Shown here in pieces: positions 46,159 through 56,211 of a DNA stretch of 64,000 bases; the first letter of the stretch is position 1, and each line of letters opens with the position of its first letter. The stretch comes from Phyllobacterium zundukense. Its GTDB lineage: Bacteria; Pseudomonadota; Alphaproteobacteria; Rhizobiales; Rhizobiaceae. Under the pieces are notes generated by a model. That model searched no databases and was not told where the DNA came from. It worked only from the letters and a program-made list of their open reading frames with translations. The stretch is from contig NZ_CP104973.1 of NCBI RefSeq assembly GCF_025452195.1, positions 1,674,001 to 1,738,000 of the forward strand, read 5' to 3'. The translations under genes were made by a program, and so were the position numbers.

Positions 46159-47502
46159 ATGGTTCGCAAATATTTTGGGACAGATGGTATTCGCGGGCAG
46201 GCAAACGCCTATCCGATGACGCCAGATATCGCAATGAAGGTGGGTATGGCTGTCGGCCTTGCATTCAAGCGCGGCCAACATCGCAATCGCGTCGTGATCG
46301 GAAAGGATACACGGCTTTCGGGTTATATGATCGAGACGGCGCTTGTGGCCGGGTTTACCTCGACAGGTATGGACGTGTTTCTCCTCGGCCCGATTCCGAC
46401 GCCGGCTGTCGCCATGCTCTGCAGGTCGTTGCGCGCGGACATTGGCGTGATGATTTCAGCGTCGCACAATCCTTACCACGATAATGGTATCAAGCTGTTT
46501 GGCCCGGATGGTTTCAAACTCTCCGACGAGATCGAGCTCGAAATTGAACGATTGATGGAAGAGAATTTGACAGATCGGCTGTCCAGTTTCGATGCACTTG
46601 GCCGGGCCAAGCGTGTTGACGGCGATATCTATCGCTATATTGAATTTGCTAAGCGGACGATGCCAAAGAACATCTCGCTGGCGGGTTTGCGGATTGTCGT
46701 CGATTGCGCCAACGGAGCGGCATACAAGGTTGCACCCGCAGCATTGTGGGAGCTGGGCGCAGACGTCGTTACGATCAACAACGAGCCCAATGGCACGAAC
46801 ATCAACGAGGATTGCGGCTCAACTCATCCGTTAGGCTTGATCAAGAAAGTGCATGAAGTCAGAGCCGATATCGGCATTGCCCTTGATGGCGATGCCGACC
46901 GCGTGCTGATAGTCGATGAGAATGGTGCCATCATCGATGGGGACCAGCTCATGGCCGTCATCGCCCAATCCTGGCAAGAGTCAAACCGCCTGGTCGGTGG
47001 CGGCGTGGTTGCGACAATCATGTCCAATCTCGGCTTTGAGCGCTTCCTGGTCGATCGTGGTTTGACGCTGGCACGCACGCAGGTAGGTGATCGATATGTA
47101 GTTGAGCACATGCGCAGTCATGGTTTCAATATTGGCGGCGAACAGTCCGGCCATATCGTGTTGTCAGATTTTTCCACAACTGGCGATGGCCTAGTATCGG
47201 CCCTACAGATTCTTGCGGTGGTCCAAGAACAGAACAGGCCGGTGAGCGAGGTCTGCCGTAAATTCGATCCCGTGCCGCAATTGTTGAAAAACGTTCGTAC
47301 AACTGGCACGAAGCCGCTGGAGAACAAGAAGGTAAAGAGCGCCATCGATGAGGCTCGTGATCGTCTGGGCAATGCCGGTCGTCTTGTAATTCGGCCGTCC
47401 GGAACGGAACCTTTAATACGCGTCATGGCAGAAGGCGATGACCGCAAACTTGTCGAGACCGTCGTCAACGATATCATTTCGGTGATTTCTTCGGCTGCAT
47501 AG
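46159..47502 (+). CDS. glmM: Phosphoglucosamine mutase
   Basis: Converts glucosamine-6-phosphate to glucosamine-1-phosphate for UDP-GlcNAc, feeding peptidoglycan and LPS (447 aa). Opens [13 protein letters not shown]; the phosphorylated serine is Ser102 in [13 protein letters not shown]; metal loop LDGDADR near residue 243; sugar-binding GGEQSGHI; phosphate loop [13 protein letters not shown]. An ATG 36 bases upstream is in frame but adds unconserved residues. It follows ftsH, as in related genomes. A terminator follows it. Confidence 0.96.
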   Translation: MVRKYFGTDGIRGQANAYPMTPDIAMKVGMAVGLAFKRGQHRNRVVIGKDTRLSGYMIETALVAGFTSTGMDVFLLGPIPTPAVAMLCRSLRADIGVMISASHNPYHDNGIKLFGPDGFKLSDEIELEIERLMEENLTDRLSSFDALGRAKRVDGDIYRYIEFAKRTMPKNISLAGLRIVVDCANGAAYKVAPAALWELGADVVTINNEPNGTNINEDCGSTHPLGLIKKVHEVRADIGIALDGDADRVLIVDENGAIIDGDQLMAVIAQSWQESNRLVGGGVVATIMSNLGFERFLVDRGLTLARTQVGDRYVVEHMRSHGFNIGGEQSGHIVLSDFSTTGDGLVSALQILAVVQEQNRPVSEVCRKFDPVPQLLKNVRTTGTKPLENKKVKSAIDEARDRLGNAGRLVIRPSGTEPLIRVMAEGDDRKLVETVVNDIISVISSAA

Positions 47503-47526
47503 AACAGTATACTACATACGAATACA

Positions 47527-47557
47527 AAATGGGCCCGCTGGCCCATTTGTTGTTTAG
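47527..47557 (+). terminator. Terminator after glmM
   Basis: Stem AAATGGGCC/GGCCCATTT with loop CGCT, followed by a T-rich tail (GTTGTTT). Confidence 0.75.
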
Positions 47558-47616
47558 ATAGCAACCGGCGTTGTTTCCGATTCATTAACGTTAATGGATA
47601 TGGTGAAGAAACACGG

Positions 47617-47632
47617 TTAAGCGAGATTTAAC
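47617..47632 (+). promoter_or_regulatory. CtrA-type box (TTAA-N7-TTAAC) upstream of the porin gene
   Basis: Exact match with spacer GCGAGAT, 81 bases before the outer-membrane protein start. A palindromic TTAACGTTAA lies nearby at 47585. Confidence 0.55.
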
Positions 47633-47712
47633 TTTTCCCCCTCATATTGGTTTCTAACACCTTAGTAGCATTCGCTGCACTCCAATCATTGGGCTTCGTG
47701 AGGGAAACGAAA

Positions 47713-48495
47713 ATGAGCACTTTCACTAAACATGCTGCCATGAGCGCAGCACTTCTGTGCCTGGGTGCTGTCCCGGCATATTCGGCCGACATACAGGATC
47801 CGCAGGTAGTGGAAGTCCAACAGTTCGGCGGATGGTACTTGCGCGGCGACATCGGCATGAGCAACCAGCAATTCGACGGGCTGGATTATGTAGGCTTCGC
47901 GGATCCTGCTGTTCACGGCTGGCACGATGAGGGAGATTTCGACGCCGGCATAACCGGTCAGATAGGTGTCGGATATCAGTTCAACGATTGGCTACGTGCG
48001 GATGTCACTGGCCAGTATCGTGGTAAGACCGAGTTTAGCGCCTTGGACTTTTATGACACGGACGGCATTCCGGACAATGGCGATGAGGCAACGAACGAAT
48101 ATCACGCGAAGAAGTCAGAATGGTTGTTTTTGGCCAACGCCTATACCGATCTTGGTACTTACGCCGGCCTCACACCTTACGTAGGTGCAGGTATCGGTGC
48201 ATCGCGAAACACAATTTCGAATTTTACCGATAACAATGCAATCACGGGCGGCGGTGGCTTTGCCGGTTCCGACTCCCAGTGGGAATTTGCATGGGCACTG
48301 CACGCCGGTGTGGGCATCAAGGCGACTGATCGCATGACCATCGATCTCGGTTACAGCTACCTGGATCTTGGAGACGGTCAGACAGCTAATGCATCCAACT
48401 TCATCCCCTCGCAAACGCGGCCCAACCCGGAACCGTTCAAATTCAAAGACATTACGTCGCATGACTTCAAGGTTGGTGTGCGCTACGCGTTCTGA
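47713..48495 (+). CDS. Omp25/Omp31-like outer-membrane beta-barrel protein
   Basis: Outer-membrane protein of 260 aa. A signal peptide ends in AYSA before DIQDPQ. The mature part alternates polar and aromatic residues as in an eight-stranded barrel (FGGWYLRGDIGM, GVGYQFNDWLRADVTGQYRG, WALHAGVGIKATDRMTIDLGYSYLDLGDG) and ends VGVRYAF with the C-terminal Phe needed for BAM insertion. It resembles the Brucella Omp25/Omp31 group. AGGGA is 7-8 bases before the ATG. A terminator follows. Confidence 0.88.
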   Translation: MSTFTKHAAMSAALLCLGAVPAYSADIQDPQVVEVQQFGGWYLRGDIGMSNQQFDGLDYVGFADPAVHGWHDEGDFDAGITGQIGVGYQFNDWLRADVTGQYRGKTEFSALDFYDTDGIPDNGDEATNEYHAKKSEWLFLANAYTDLGTYAGLTPYVGAGIGASRNTISNFTDNNAITGGGGFAGSDSQWEFAWALHAGVGIKATDRMTIDLGYSYLDLGDGQTANASNFIPSQTRPNPEPFKFKDITSHDFKVGVRYAF

Positions 48496-48519
48496 TTGAT
48501 TATTCAGAGGAATTCGCAC

Positions 48520-48548
48520 GGCAGGAGATCTCTCCTGCCGTTTTCGTT
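48520..48548 (+). terminator. Terminator after the porin gene
   Basis: Perfect stem CGGCAGGAGA/TCTCCTGCCG with minimal loop, followed by TTTTCGTTT. Confidence 0.85.
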
Positions 48549-48613
48549 TGTGTTTTGTTGGAATGCCCATCGATTGTTCCGCGCGATTTTGATGTCGCGC
48601 ACAAACATATTTC

Positions 48614-48641
48614 TTGACTGCCAACGACATTTCTCCTAGTT
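48614..48641 (+). promoter_or_regulatory. Promoter of the serC leader
   Basis: TTGACT, 16 bases, then CTAGTT. This places transcription start near 48646-48648, immediately before the structured leader. Confidence 0.5.
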
Positions 48642-48647
48642 CCCGGA

Positions 48648-48697
48648 GTGGGCCACCTCTCCCCAACGAGAGGCGAGCTATCTGTAAGGATAGGAGA
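48648..48697 (+). ncRNA. serC-type cis-regulatory RNA leader
   Basis: The leader folds into hairpin CCTCTC/GAGAGG (48656-48673) and hairpin CTATC/GATAG (48679-48692), the second running into the AGGAG ribosome site of serC. Position at the extreme 5' end of a serC-serA transcript and the GGGCCACCTCTC...GAGAGGCGAGCTATC layout agree with the alphaproteobacterial serC RNA motif (described from comparative genomics), recognised from memory. It may control translation start of serC; the ligand or mechanism is not known to me. Confidence 0.7.
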
Positions 48698-48701
48698 AAA
48701 C

Positions 48702-49877
48702 ATGACGACGCTATCAAAGCCGGCGCAGCGCCCGGCTAATCCTAATTTTTCATCAGGTCCCTGTGCAAAACGTCCCGGATGGTCGCTCGACGCGCTTTCC
48801 GATGCGCCGCTCGGCCGCTCGCATCGCGCCAAGGTTGGTAAGACCAAGCTCAAGCAGGCGATAGATCTTACCCGTGAAATTCTACAGGTCCCGGCGGACT
48901 ACCGCATCGGAATTGTACCGGCTTCGGACACTGGCGCTGTCGAAATGGCACTCTGGTCGCTGCTTGGCGAGCGCGGCGTCGATATGGTCGCGTGGGAGAG
49001 CTTCGGCTCCGGCTGGGTAACGGATGTTATCAAGCAGCTTAAACTTGGCGACGCCCGCACCATTGAAGCAGGATATGGCGAGCTACCGGACCTTTCCAAG
49101 GTCGATTTCGACCGGGACGTCGTCTTCACATGGAACGGCACGACTTCCGGCGTCCGGGTACCGAATGGCGATTTCATTCCCGCTGACCGCAAAGGGCTTA
49201 CCATCTGCGATGCGACGTCGGCGGCCTTTGCGCAGCGACTGGATTTTGACAAGCTCGACGTTGTAACGTTCTCCTGGCAGAAAGTGCTTGGCGGCGAAGG
49301 CGCGCATGGCATGTTGATCCTCAGTCCCCGCGCGGTTGAACGGCTGCTCAGTTATAAGCCCGCGTGGCCTTTGCCCAAGATCTTCCGGCTCACCTCGGGC
49401 GGCAAGCTGATCGAAGGCATCTTCGCTGGCGAGACAATCAATACGCCCTCGATGCTATGCGTTGAAGATTACCTTGATGCATTGGCCTGGGCGAAGTCCA
49501 TCGGGGGGCTTGATGGACTAGTTGGCCGTGCAGACCGAAATTCTGCTGTTCTAGATGCTTTTGTCGAGCGGACGCCATGGATTGCCAATCTCGCGAGAGT
49601 TTCGGCAACGCGATCCAACACCTCTGTCTGCCTGACGATCGTCGACCCGGATATTATCGCTCTTGATGCAGAAGCCCAGGCAAATTTCGCCAAGAACCTT
49701 GTGGCGGTGCTGGAGAAAGAGGGCGTCGCCTATGACATCGGCGCCTATCGCGATGCGCCGTCGGGCCTACGCATTTGGGCGGGTGCCACTGTCGAGGCGG
49801 CTGACCTTGAAGCTTTGACGCTTTGGCTCGACTGGGCTTTCCAGTCGCAAAAAGCCGCTCTGAAACAGGCAGCCTGA
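48702..49877 (+). CDS. serC: Phosphoserine aminotransferase
   Basis: PLP-dependent class V aminotransferase of 391 aa; makes phosphoserine from 3-phosphohydroxypyruvate (and may serve PLP synthesis). PLP lysine Lys194 in [26 protein letters not shown] at the start and [13 protein letters not shown] are typical of the alphaproteobacterial long form. TAGGAG precedes the ATG at 7 bases. It is first in serC-serA and read through to serA 86 bases on, where a GC hairpin without T run occurs. Confidence 0.95.
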   Translation: MTTLSKPAQRPANPNFSSGPCAKRPGWSLDALSDAPLGRSHRAKVGKTKLKQAIDLTREILQVPADYRIGIVPASDTGAVEMALWSLLGERGVDMVAWESFGSGWVTDVIKQLKLGDARTIEAGYGELPDLSKVDFDRDVVFTWNGTTSGVRVPNGDFIPADRKGLTICDATSAAFAQRLDFDKLDVVTFSWQKVLGGEGAHGMLILSPRAVERLLSYKPAWPLPKIFRLTSGGKLIEGIFAGETINTPSMLCVEDYLDALAWAKSIGGLDGLVGRADRNSAVLDAFVERTPWIANLARVSATRSNTSVCLTIVDPDIIALDAEAQANFAKNLVAVLEKEGVAYDIGAYRDAPSGLRIWAGATVEAADLEALTLWLDWAFQSQKAALKQAA

Positions 49878-49963
49878 ATTCCGGCCGATGCGGCCGCAGC
49901 ATTGCGGCCGTCATCAATTGCATCATTCCAATTTAACGCCAGTTCCCATTGATGGAGGCCATG

Positions 49964-51559
49964 ATGGCACCACGTGTACTCGTATCCGATAAACTCTCCC
50001 CTACGGCGGTCCAGATATTCAAGGACCGCGGTGTCGAAGTCGACTATCTTCCAGACCTCGGCCCGGATAAGGAAAAACTGCTCGAAGTGATCGGCCAGTA
50101 TGATGGTCTTGCTATCCGCTCTGCGACCAAGGTCACGGAGAAGTTGATTGCTGCCGCAAAGAATCTGAAGGTTGTCGGGCGGGCAGGCATTGGTGTTGAC
50201 AATGTCGATATTCCAGCCGCCTCACGGCGCGGCATTATCGTGATGAACACACCATTCGGTAACTCTATAACGACGGCCGAGCATGCCGTTGCCTTGATGT
50301 TTGCAGTCGCGCGCGAATTGCCCGAGGCCGATGCTTCCACGCGCGCAGGCAAATGGGAAAAGAACCGCTTTATGGGTATCGAGATCACGGGCAAGACGCT
50401 TGGGATCGTCGGTTGTGGTAATATCGGGTCCATCGTCGCCGCACGTGGTGTCGGCCTCAAAATGCATGTGGTTGCCTTCGATCCCTTCCTTTCGGAAGGC
50501 CGTGCTGAAGAGCTGGGCGTTGAGAAAGTCGAACTAGATGAGCTGCTGGCGCGCGCCGATTTCATAACCCTGCATACGCCGATGACCGACAAGACACGCG
50601 GCATCATCAATGCAGAGAATATCGCAAAGATGAAGGATGGCGTGCGTATCATCAATTGCGCCCGCGGCGGCCTGATCGTCGAGAAGGACCTCATTGCCGC
50701 ACTGAAGTCCGGCAAGGTGGCCGGCGCTGGCATTGATGTATTCGAGGTGGAACCTGCTACCGAGAACGAATTGTTCCATCTTCCCAACGTTGTCTGCACG
50801 CCGCATCTTGGTGCTTCTACCAGCGAGGCACAGGAAAATGTCGCGCTGCAGGTGGCCGAACAGATGTCGGACTATTTGATAAAGGGTGCTGTCTCGAACG
50901 CGATCAATATGCCATCCATTACTGCAGAAGAAGCGCCGCGATTGAGGCCATTCGTCAAGCTAGCAGAGGTGCTCGGAGCGTTTGTTGGCCAGGTCACTGA
51001 AGATCCCATCCAGGAAGTGGAGGTTCTGTTCGATGGCTCCACGGCTGCAATGAATACGCGCGCGCTGGTAAGCGCTGCTCTGGCCGGCCTTATCCGCCCT
51101 CAGGTGGCCGATGTGAACATGGTCTCGGCGCCGGTCATGGTGAAGGAGCGTGGTATCGTGCTTTCCGAGGTAAGGCGTGATAAATCCGGCGTATTCGATG
51201 GTTATATAAAGCTCACCGTGAAGACTGCATCGTTGACGCGGTCAATTGCCGGCACCTGTTTCTCGGATGGCAAGCCACGTTTCATCCAGATCAAGGGTAT
51301 CAATCTCGATGCCGAAGTCGGTCAGCATATGCTCTACACAACCAATAATGATACGCCGGGAATGATTGGCTTGCTCGGTACTATCTGCGGCAACAACAAT
51401 GTCAATATCGCGAACTTCTCGCTTGGTCGTGACAATCCCGGTGGAAACGCAATTGCAATGCTCTATCTTGACGAACGGATTCCGGACCATGTTCTGGAGG
51501 AATTGCGCGTTAACAAGGCGATCGTTTCCGCAAAACCGTTGGAATTCGACATCGGATGA
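49964..51559 (+). CDS. serA: D-3-phosphoglycerate dehydrogenase (long form)
   Basis: First enzyme of serine synthesis, 531 aa. NAD-binding domain with GIVGCGNIGSIVAARG; substrate and catalytic residues in NCARGGLIVEKD and the His in CTPHLGAST; then an intervening domain and a C-terminal ACT domain (TNNDTPGMIGLLGTICGNNNVNIANFSLG), so serine feedback is possible. The second of paired ATGs is chosen, 5 bases after GGAGG; upstream TTG and ATG in frame are less well placed. It is in an operon with serC and probably the next gene. Confidence 0.96.
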   Translation: MAPRVLVSDKLSPTAVQIFKDRGVEVDYLPDLGPDKEKLLEVIGQYDGLAIRSATKVTEKLIAAAKNLKVVGRAGIGVDNVDIPAASRRGIIVMNTPFGNSITTAEHAVALMFAVARELPEADASTRAGKWEKNRFMGIEITGKTLGIVGCGNIGSIVAARGVGLKMHVVAFDPFLSEGRAEELGVEKVELDELLARADFITLHTPMTDKTRGIINAENIAKMKDGVRIINCARGGLIVEKDLIAALKSGKVAGAGIDVFEVEPATENELFHLPNVVCTPHLGASTSEAQENVALQVAEQMSDYLIKGAVSNAINMPSITAEEAPRLRPFVKLAEVLGAFVGQVTEDPIQEVEVLFDGSTAAMNTRALVSAALAGLIRPQVADVNMVSAPVMVKERGIVLSEVRRDKSGVFDGYIKLTVKTASLTRSIAGTCFSDGKPRFIQIKGINLDAEVGQHMLYTTNNDTPGMIGLLGTICGNNNVNIANFSLGRDNPGGNAIAMLYLDERIPDHVLEELRVNKAIVSAKPLEFDIG

Positions 51560-51563
51560 TCAT

Positions 51564-52088
51564 ATGGCCCCGGCTATGAAGTCCGTCGAAAATGTACCGC
51601 GCTGGCGTTTGATGGAAGCAATCGATCTTGCTTCTGTCAGCACGGTTGCGGCTGAGGTTCATCCCGATTTTCCGGAAGATGACGCGGTTTTTTCCAATCG
51701 TTTTTCGTTGCACGGGCAAGGTGCATATGTTTTTGAGAATGGGGCAACCACGCTTGGTTACGCGATCACTCACCCGTGGAAAAGCTTTGACATTCCGCCT
51801 CTGAATACTGTGCTCGTCGCTTTGCCGGAGTGGTCAGACAATTACTATATCCATGACATAGCGTTGGTGAATGCGGCGCGCGGCAGTGGCGCTGCAAGTG
51901 AAATTGTGCAAACGGTGATCGACCACGCCAGACAGCTCGGCTGCCAAACGATCTCGCTCGTTGCAGTCAATGGATCATCGATTTTCTGGCATAGACACGG
52001 ATTTGAGACTGTTGATCGACCGGAACTAGTTGAAAAGCTTGCAACCTATTCTGATGACGCCTGTTTCATGCTGCTCCAGCTTCGCTAG
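51564..52088 (+). CDS. GNAT family N-acetyltransferase
   Basis: Protein of 174 aa. The acetyl-CoA motif is seen as IHDIALVNAARGSGAASEIVQTVIDHARQLGC, with ARGSGA as loop, and a C-terminal NGSSIFWHRHGFE strand-helix. It starts 4 bases after the serA stop, so it is probably translated from the same transcript. Its target is unknown; the serine operon link is only positional. Its end overlaps the convergent transporter gene by 23 bases. Confidence 0.85.
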   Translation: MAPAMKSVENVPRWRLMEAIDLASVSTVAAEVHPDFPEDDAVFSNRFSLHGQGAYVFENGATTLGYAITHPWKSFDIPPLNTVLVALPEWSDNYYIHDIALVNAARGSGAASEIVQTVIDHARQLGCQTISLVAVNGSSIFWHRHGFETVDRPELVEKLATYSDDACFMLLQLR

Positions 52089-52977
52089 TACCGGCATGCT
52101 TGCGTCCGCTGAGTTCGGCTATCCAGATTCCACCCAGCACAAGGACCAGCGCTACGCCGTGATAGATTTGGAAGTCCTCGCCCAGCAATGCAACTGCGAG
52201 CAATGTTCCAAAAATCGGAACTGCATTGATGAATAAGCCAGCGCGGTTCGCGCCGATGTATTCGACGCCCTTGATGAAGAGTACCTGTGCCGCGAGCGAA
52301 GGAAAGACGGCGGTATAAAGGACAACCATCGTTCCTGTGGGGTCGGGCGGGATCATCGTCCCATTCTGCCATTCCCAAATCGTGAACGGAATGGCCGTAA
52401 CAAAAGCAAAAAAAGTCATTACCGTCATGAGGCTTTGCCAATTGATGCTTGGTCTAAAGCGTAGCGCGACGGTGTAGCCACTATAGAGAAGTACCGCGAG
52501 AAGCATCAGCACGTCGCCAAAATTGACGTCGAGGCTAGCCAAACGTGCGAAACTTCCATGGCCTGCTGTCAAGGCGACTCCAACAAGTGAAAGGCTAAAC
52601 CCAAAAATCTGTCCTGGTTGTACACGTGTCCCAAACAACGTTAAATTTGCCACGAAAATTACCATCGGTATGCCGGCTTGCTCGATCGTGACATTGATTG
52701 CAGAGGTATAATTTAGTGCGCTGTAGAGAGCCATGTTGAAAAATGTGAAGCCGAAAGCGCCTAGTGCGGCCAGCATGGGTAGATTTGGTCGCAACTGTTT
52801 CCAGTCCCGCCGAACCTGTTTCAAGCTGAAAGCGCCTATAAAAAGGAAGGCAAGCAGCCAGCGCAACAGTGTCAGAAGCATCGGCGAAATATGACCAACG
52901 GCGAATTTGCCCGCAACAGCATTGCCGCCCCATAACAGGGCGGTCGTCAAAAGAAAAACGTAAGCGGTGCGGTTCAT
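52066..52977 (-). CDS. EamA/DMT family transporter
   Basis: Inner-membrane protein of 303 aa with ten helices in two EamA repeats (LLWGGNAVAGKFAVGHISPMLLTLLRWLLAF in the first; FPSLAAQVLFIKGVEYIGANRAGLFINAVPIFGTLLAV in the second). It is likely a metabolite exporter of unknown substrate. The C terminus is cytoplasmic and basic. Convergent with the GNAT gene. Confidence 0.9.
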   Translation of the reverse strand: MNRTAYVFLLTTALLWGGNAVAGKFAVGHISPMLLTLLRWLLAFLFIGAFSLKQVRRDWKQLRPNLPMLAALGAFGFTFFNMALYSALNYTSAINVTIEQAGIPMVIFVANLTLFGTRVQPGQIFGFSLSLVGVALTAGHGSFARLASLDVNFGDVLMLLAVLLYSGYTVALRFRPSINWQSLMTVMTFFAFVTAIPFTIWEWQNGTMIPPDPTGTMVVLYTAVFPSLAAQVLFIKGVEYIGANRAGLFINAVPIFGTLLAVALLGEDFQIYHGVALVLVLGGIWIAELSGRKHAGTSEAGAA

Positions 52978-53239
52978 AGCTCTGTCGCCGACAATTGATC
53001 ATCCCGCATGAATCATCGAGACAACAGGTTTAATTGCGCGATAGAGCCAAATTGGTCGGTTGGCAATCGAAAGAATTGTCGCGCTTTTATAAACCAGCCT
53101 GTATAGAAGCACCGCATTTAGCGCATAACCTCAAACGAGAATCGGTTTTTCGAAGGATTGTGCGCCATTAAGGTGTTGTTGCTGCATCCGAGAGGTAGTC
53201 GAGCATAAGCACTACGAGATTATGATTGAGGAGTTTTGG

Positions 53240-54532
53240 ATGGCAAATGTTGTTGTGATCGGTTCCCAGTGGGGTGATGAGGGCAAGGGTAAGATCGTCG
53301 ATTGGCTTTCAGAACGCGCTGATGTCATTGTTCGCTTTCAGGGCGGTCACAATGCGGGGCATACGCTTGTGGTTGATGGTGTGACCTATAAATTGTCGCT
53401 CCTGCCATCGGGCGTCGTGCGCCACGGCAAGCTTTCAATCATCGGCAATGGCGTTGTATTCGATCCACACGCATTCATCGCTGAAAAGAAGAAACTTGAA
53501 GCTCAGGGCGTTGTTATTACGCCCGAAACGCTGAAAATTGCCGAAAACACGACGCTAATTCTTTCAATTCACGGCGAGCTCGATCGCAGACGCGAAGCTT
53601 CCAACTCGGGTACAAAGATCGGAACTACGGGCCGTGGCATCGGACCGGCCTACGAAGACAAGGTGGGCCGCCGCGCAATCCATGTCCTCGATCTTGCTGA
53701 TCCGGACACGCTGCCTGCCAAGATCGAACGCTTGCTTGCGCATCACAATCCCCTGAGACGCGGTCTCGGCATAGAGGAAGTCGACGGCGCAAGATTGCTT
53801 GCTGAACTCAATGAAGCTGCACCACATATCTTGCCATTTATGGATAGGGTTTGGTATGTGCTCGACCAGAAGAAACGAGCCGGTGAACGCATCCTCTTTG
53901 AAGGCGCGCAGGGGACCCTCCTTGATATCGACCACGGCACCTACCCATTCGTGACGTCATCGAACACGGTTGCGGGACAGGCGTCAGCCGGATCCGGGAT
54001 CGGCCCAGGATCACTGCACTATGTTCTTGGTATCACCAAGGCTTATACGACGCGCGTCGGCGAGGGCCCTTTCCCGACGGAACAACAAAATGAAGTCGGA
54101 CAATTTCTCGGCGAACGCGGCCATGAATTTGGGACCGTTACAGGGCGCAAGCGCCGCTGCGGTTGGTTCGATGCTGTTCTGGTCCGCCAAGCTGTTGCCA
54201 ATAACGGCATCAGTGGTATCGCTTTGACCAAGCTTGACGTGTTAGACGGGCTCGATGAGATCAAGGTCTGTACCGGGTACGAGCTCGATGGTGACGTGAT
54301 CGACTATCTTCCTGCGGGTCAGGGCCAGCAGGCGAGGGTGACGCCGATCTACGAGACTCTGGAAGGTTGGAAAGGGACCACGGCAGGTGCCCGCAGCTGG
54401 AGCGAACTCCCGGCGCAAGCGATCAAGTACGTGCGTTATGTGGAAGAGTTGATCGGTGCGCCAATCGCGCTTCTGTCCACCAGCCCCGAACGCGACGATA
54501 CGATACTTGTTACTGACCCGTTTCATGATTAG
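53240..54532 (+). CDS. purA: Adenylosuccinate synthetase
   Basis: GTP-dependent synthesis of adenylosuccinate from IMP and Asp (430 aa). Opens [20 protein letters not shown] with the P-loop [34 protein letters not shown] [20 protein letters not shown], and [13 protein letters not shown] follow. GAGGAG stands 7 bases before the ATG; an in-frame ATG 18 bases earlier contains the ribosome site. The next gene begins 54 bases downstream. Confidence 0.97.
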   Translation: MANVVVIGSQWGDEGKGKIVDWLSERADVIVRFQGGHNAGHTLVVDGVTYKLSLLPSGVVRHGKLSIIGNGVVFDPHAFIAEKKKLEAQGVVITPETLKIAENTTLILSIHGELDRRREASNSGTKIGTTGRGIGPAYEDKVGRRAIHVLDLADPDTLPAKIERLLAHHNPLRRGLGIEEVDGARLLAELNEAAPHILPFMDRVWYVLDQKKRAGERILFEGAQGTLLDIDHGTYPFVTSSNTVAGQASAGSGIGPGSLHYVLGITKAYTTRVGEGPFPTEQQNEVGQFLGERGHEFGTVTGRKRRCGWFDAVLVRQAVANNGISGIALTKLDVLDGLDEIKVCTGYELDGDVIDYLPAGQGQQARVTPIYETLEGWKGTTAGARSWSELPAQAIKYVRYVEELIGAPIALLSTSPERDDTILVTDPFHD

Positions 54533-54586
54533 AGTCAGGAGCACGTCCTGGAGATAATCTCACAACAAAACCATGGGTTTGGGTGA

Positions 54587-56158
54587 ATGGCAGATTTCGT
54601 TGCGGTACTGAGAAAGACAATTGACGGGCTGGCAGACCCAACACCGGCGCTGCGGCAACGTGTGTATGCGAAAGCTCGTGCAACGATCGAGCAAAAACTT
54701 GTAACGCTGAATGCTCCAGAGGCCGTGGCCACACGTCAGATAAAGGCGCTTGAGGACGCCATTGCTGAAGTCGAATCCGATTTTGCGCCAGCAGTTGAGG
54801 ATAGAATACCCGAACCCGCTCCGGTTCCGTCGCCTCCACCCATTCCAGCACCAACATCGGTATCGATAACTTCGGCGCCCGCTGCCTCGACCAAATCTGT
54901 TGCGCCGCCCTTTACCAAAGTTGAGGCTCAGCCGGATGCTCTGGAAGATTTTCTGTCAAGTCACGACGCGAGCGGGTCAACACGTGGCGATACCAAAGTC
55001 CAAGACAATCATGACGACTTTCCGGCAACCAGATCATCCGTCAATTCAGGGCGGGGTCCTGAGGAGCAGGATGATGATCTGGGCATCGCAACCGAGGACC
55101 GTTCCTCAGGTGATTATGGTGTCTACACGCGCGGGCCCCTTAAACGGCCGGCGCATCGGCGTTCGTTGGTGCCTCTGCTCGGTGTAGCAGCCTTGATCCT
55201 AATCATTGCTGGCGCCGGTTATGCGGGCTGGAACTATCGTGACCGAATTGCTCAAGAAGCGACTGCCTTTAAAACCTACCTGGCCAATCTGACAAACAGG
55301 GATACGGCGCCGGCTACGACCGCGACGAACGAGCCAGCTACTCCAGCGCAGCCCGCCAAACCGGCTCAGCCTACGCCCGGCCAATCGCCCACGCCTGAGA
55401 CCGCAGAGCCGAAGCCCGAGCCAAAGCTTACTCAACGTCTCCTCCCGGACGGCCAAGAAATCAACCCGGGCCCTGCGAATGACACTCCTTCACTGGGAGA
55501 GGGTACTTCTGTTGCCGCGTCGACACCGGATCAGCCGGCCCAGCCACCTAAAGCGCAAGGTCAGCAGCAAGCCGCTGGCCTAACACAGCCACCTGCAGCT
55601 CTGCCTATCGGTCAGAAGGCTTTCTTTTATGAGGAACGCTCCGGACAGGATGCAGGGACTGCCGATGCAGGCGGTGTAGTCTGGTCCGTTGTTCAAGAAT
55701 CGCCTGGTAATGATCTTCCACCCGAGCCTGCCATAAAGGCTGATGTCACTATTCCCGACCGGGGCATCAATTTGCGCATGATCATACGGCGCAATGGGGA
55801 TAAGTCTCTTCCCGCGAGTCATCTGGTGGAGATGATATTTACCGTGCCGGAAGGCTTTCCAGGCGGATCGATCGATAATGTCTCGCGCATGACCTTCAAG
55901 GATACCGAACAAGCTCCGGGAAGCCCACTTGTCGCCATTCCGGCCAAGATCGCCGACAATTTCTTCATCATTGCCATGAACGACGCAAAGACAGCTGTCG
56001 ATACCAACATGTCACTGATACGGCGCCAATCGTGGATCGACATACCTATCGCCTATAAGACAGGTAGGCGCGCCCTGATTACGCTTGAGAAGGGCTTACC
56101 TGGTGAGAAAGCGTTTGATGAGGTTTTAAAGTCCTGGGCCGCGAAGGCCGGAGGCTAA
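54587..56158 (+). CDS. Conserved rhizobial membrane protein of unknown function
   Basis: Protein of 523 aa with one central helix (about 194-217, SLVPLLGVAALILIIAGAGYAGW). The N-terminal cytoplasmic part holds a helical region (MADFVAVLRKTIDGL to about 65) and a Pro/Ala/Asp-rich stretch; after the helix comes a second Pro/Thr/Gln-rich linker (about 245-340) and a globular C-terminal domain (about 345-520) that should be periplasmic. I recognise no catalytic motif. It lies between purA and rpoH, which I recall as conserved in related genomes. A role in envelope function is a guess. Confidence 0.8.
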   Translation: MADFVAVLRKTIDGLADPTPALRQRVYAKARATIEQKLVTLNAPEAVATRQIKALEDAIAEVESDFAPAVEDRIPEPAPVPSPPPIPAPTSVSITSAPAASTKSVAPPFTKVEAQPDALEDFLSSHDASGSTRGDTKVQDNHDDFPATRSSVNSGRGPEEQDDDLGIATEDRSSGDYGVYTRGPLKRPAHRRSLVPLLGVAALILIIAGAGYAGWNYRDRIAQEATAFKTYLANLTNRDTAPATTATNEPATPAQPAKPAQPTPGQSPTPETAEPKPEPKLTQRLLPDGQEINPGPANDTPSLGEGTSVAASTPDQPAQPPKAQGQQQAAGLTQPPAALPIGQKAFFYEERSGQDAGTADAGGVVWSVVQESPGNDLPPEPAIKADVTIPDRGINLRMIIRRNGDKSLPASHLVEMIFTVPEGFPGGSIDNVSRMTFKDTEQAPGSPLVAIPAKIADNFFIIAMNDAKTAVDTNMSLIRRQSWIDIPIAYKTGRRALITLEKGLPGEKAFDEVLKSWAAKAGG

Positions 56159-56165
56159 GCAGACG

Positions 56166-56196
56166 CAAAAAAAGGCCGCCTAGGCGGCCTTTTTTG
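56166..56196. terminator. Bidirectional terminator between the membrane protein gene and rpoH
   Basis: Stem AAAAAAAGGCCGCC/GGCGGCCTTTTTT with TA at the centre. A runs and T runs on both sides make it work for both convergent genes. Confidence 0.9.
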
Positions 56197-56211
56197 AACC
56201 GGCAAACTAGT

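Noticed and set aside
49891-49910. Terminator between serC and serA
   Set aside because: The stem CGGCCGCA/TGCGGCCG is strong but no T run follows; read-through is expected.
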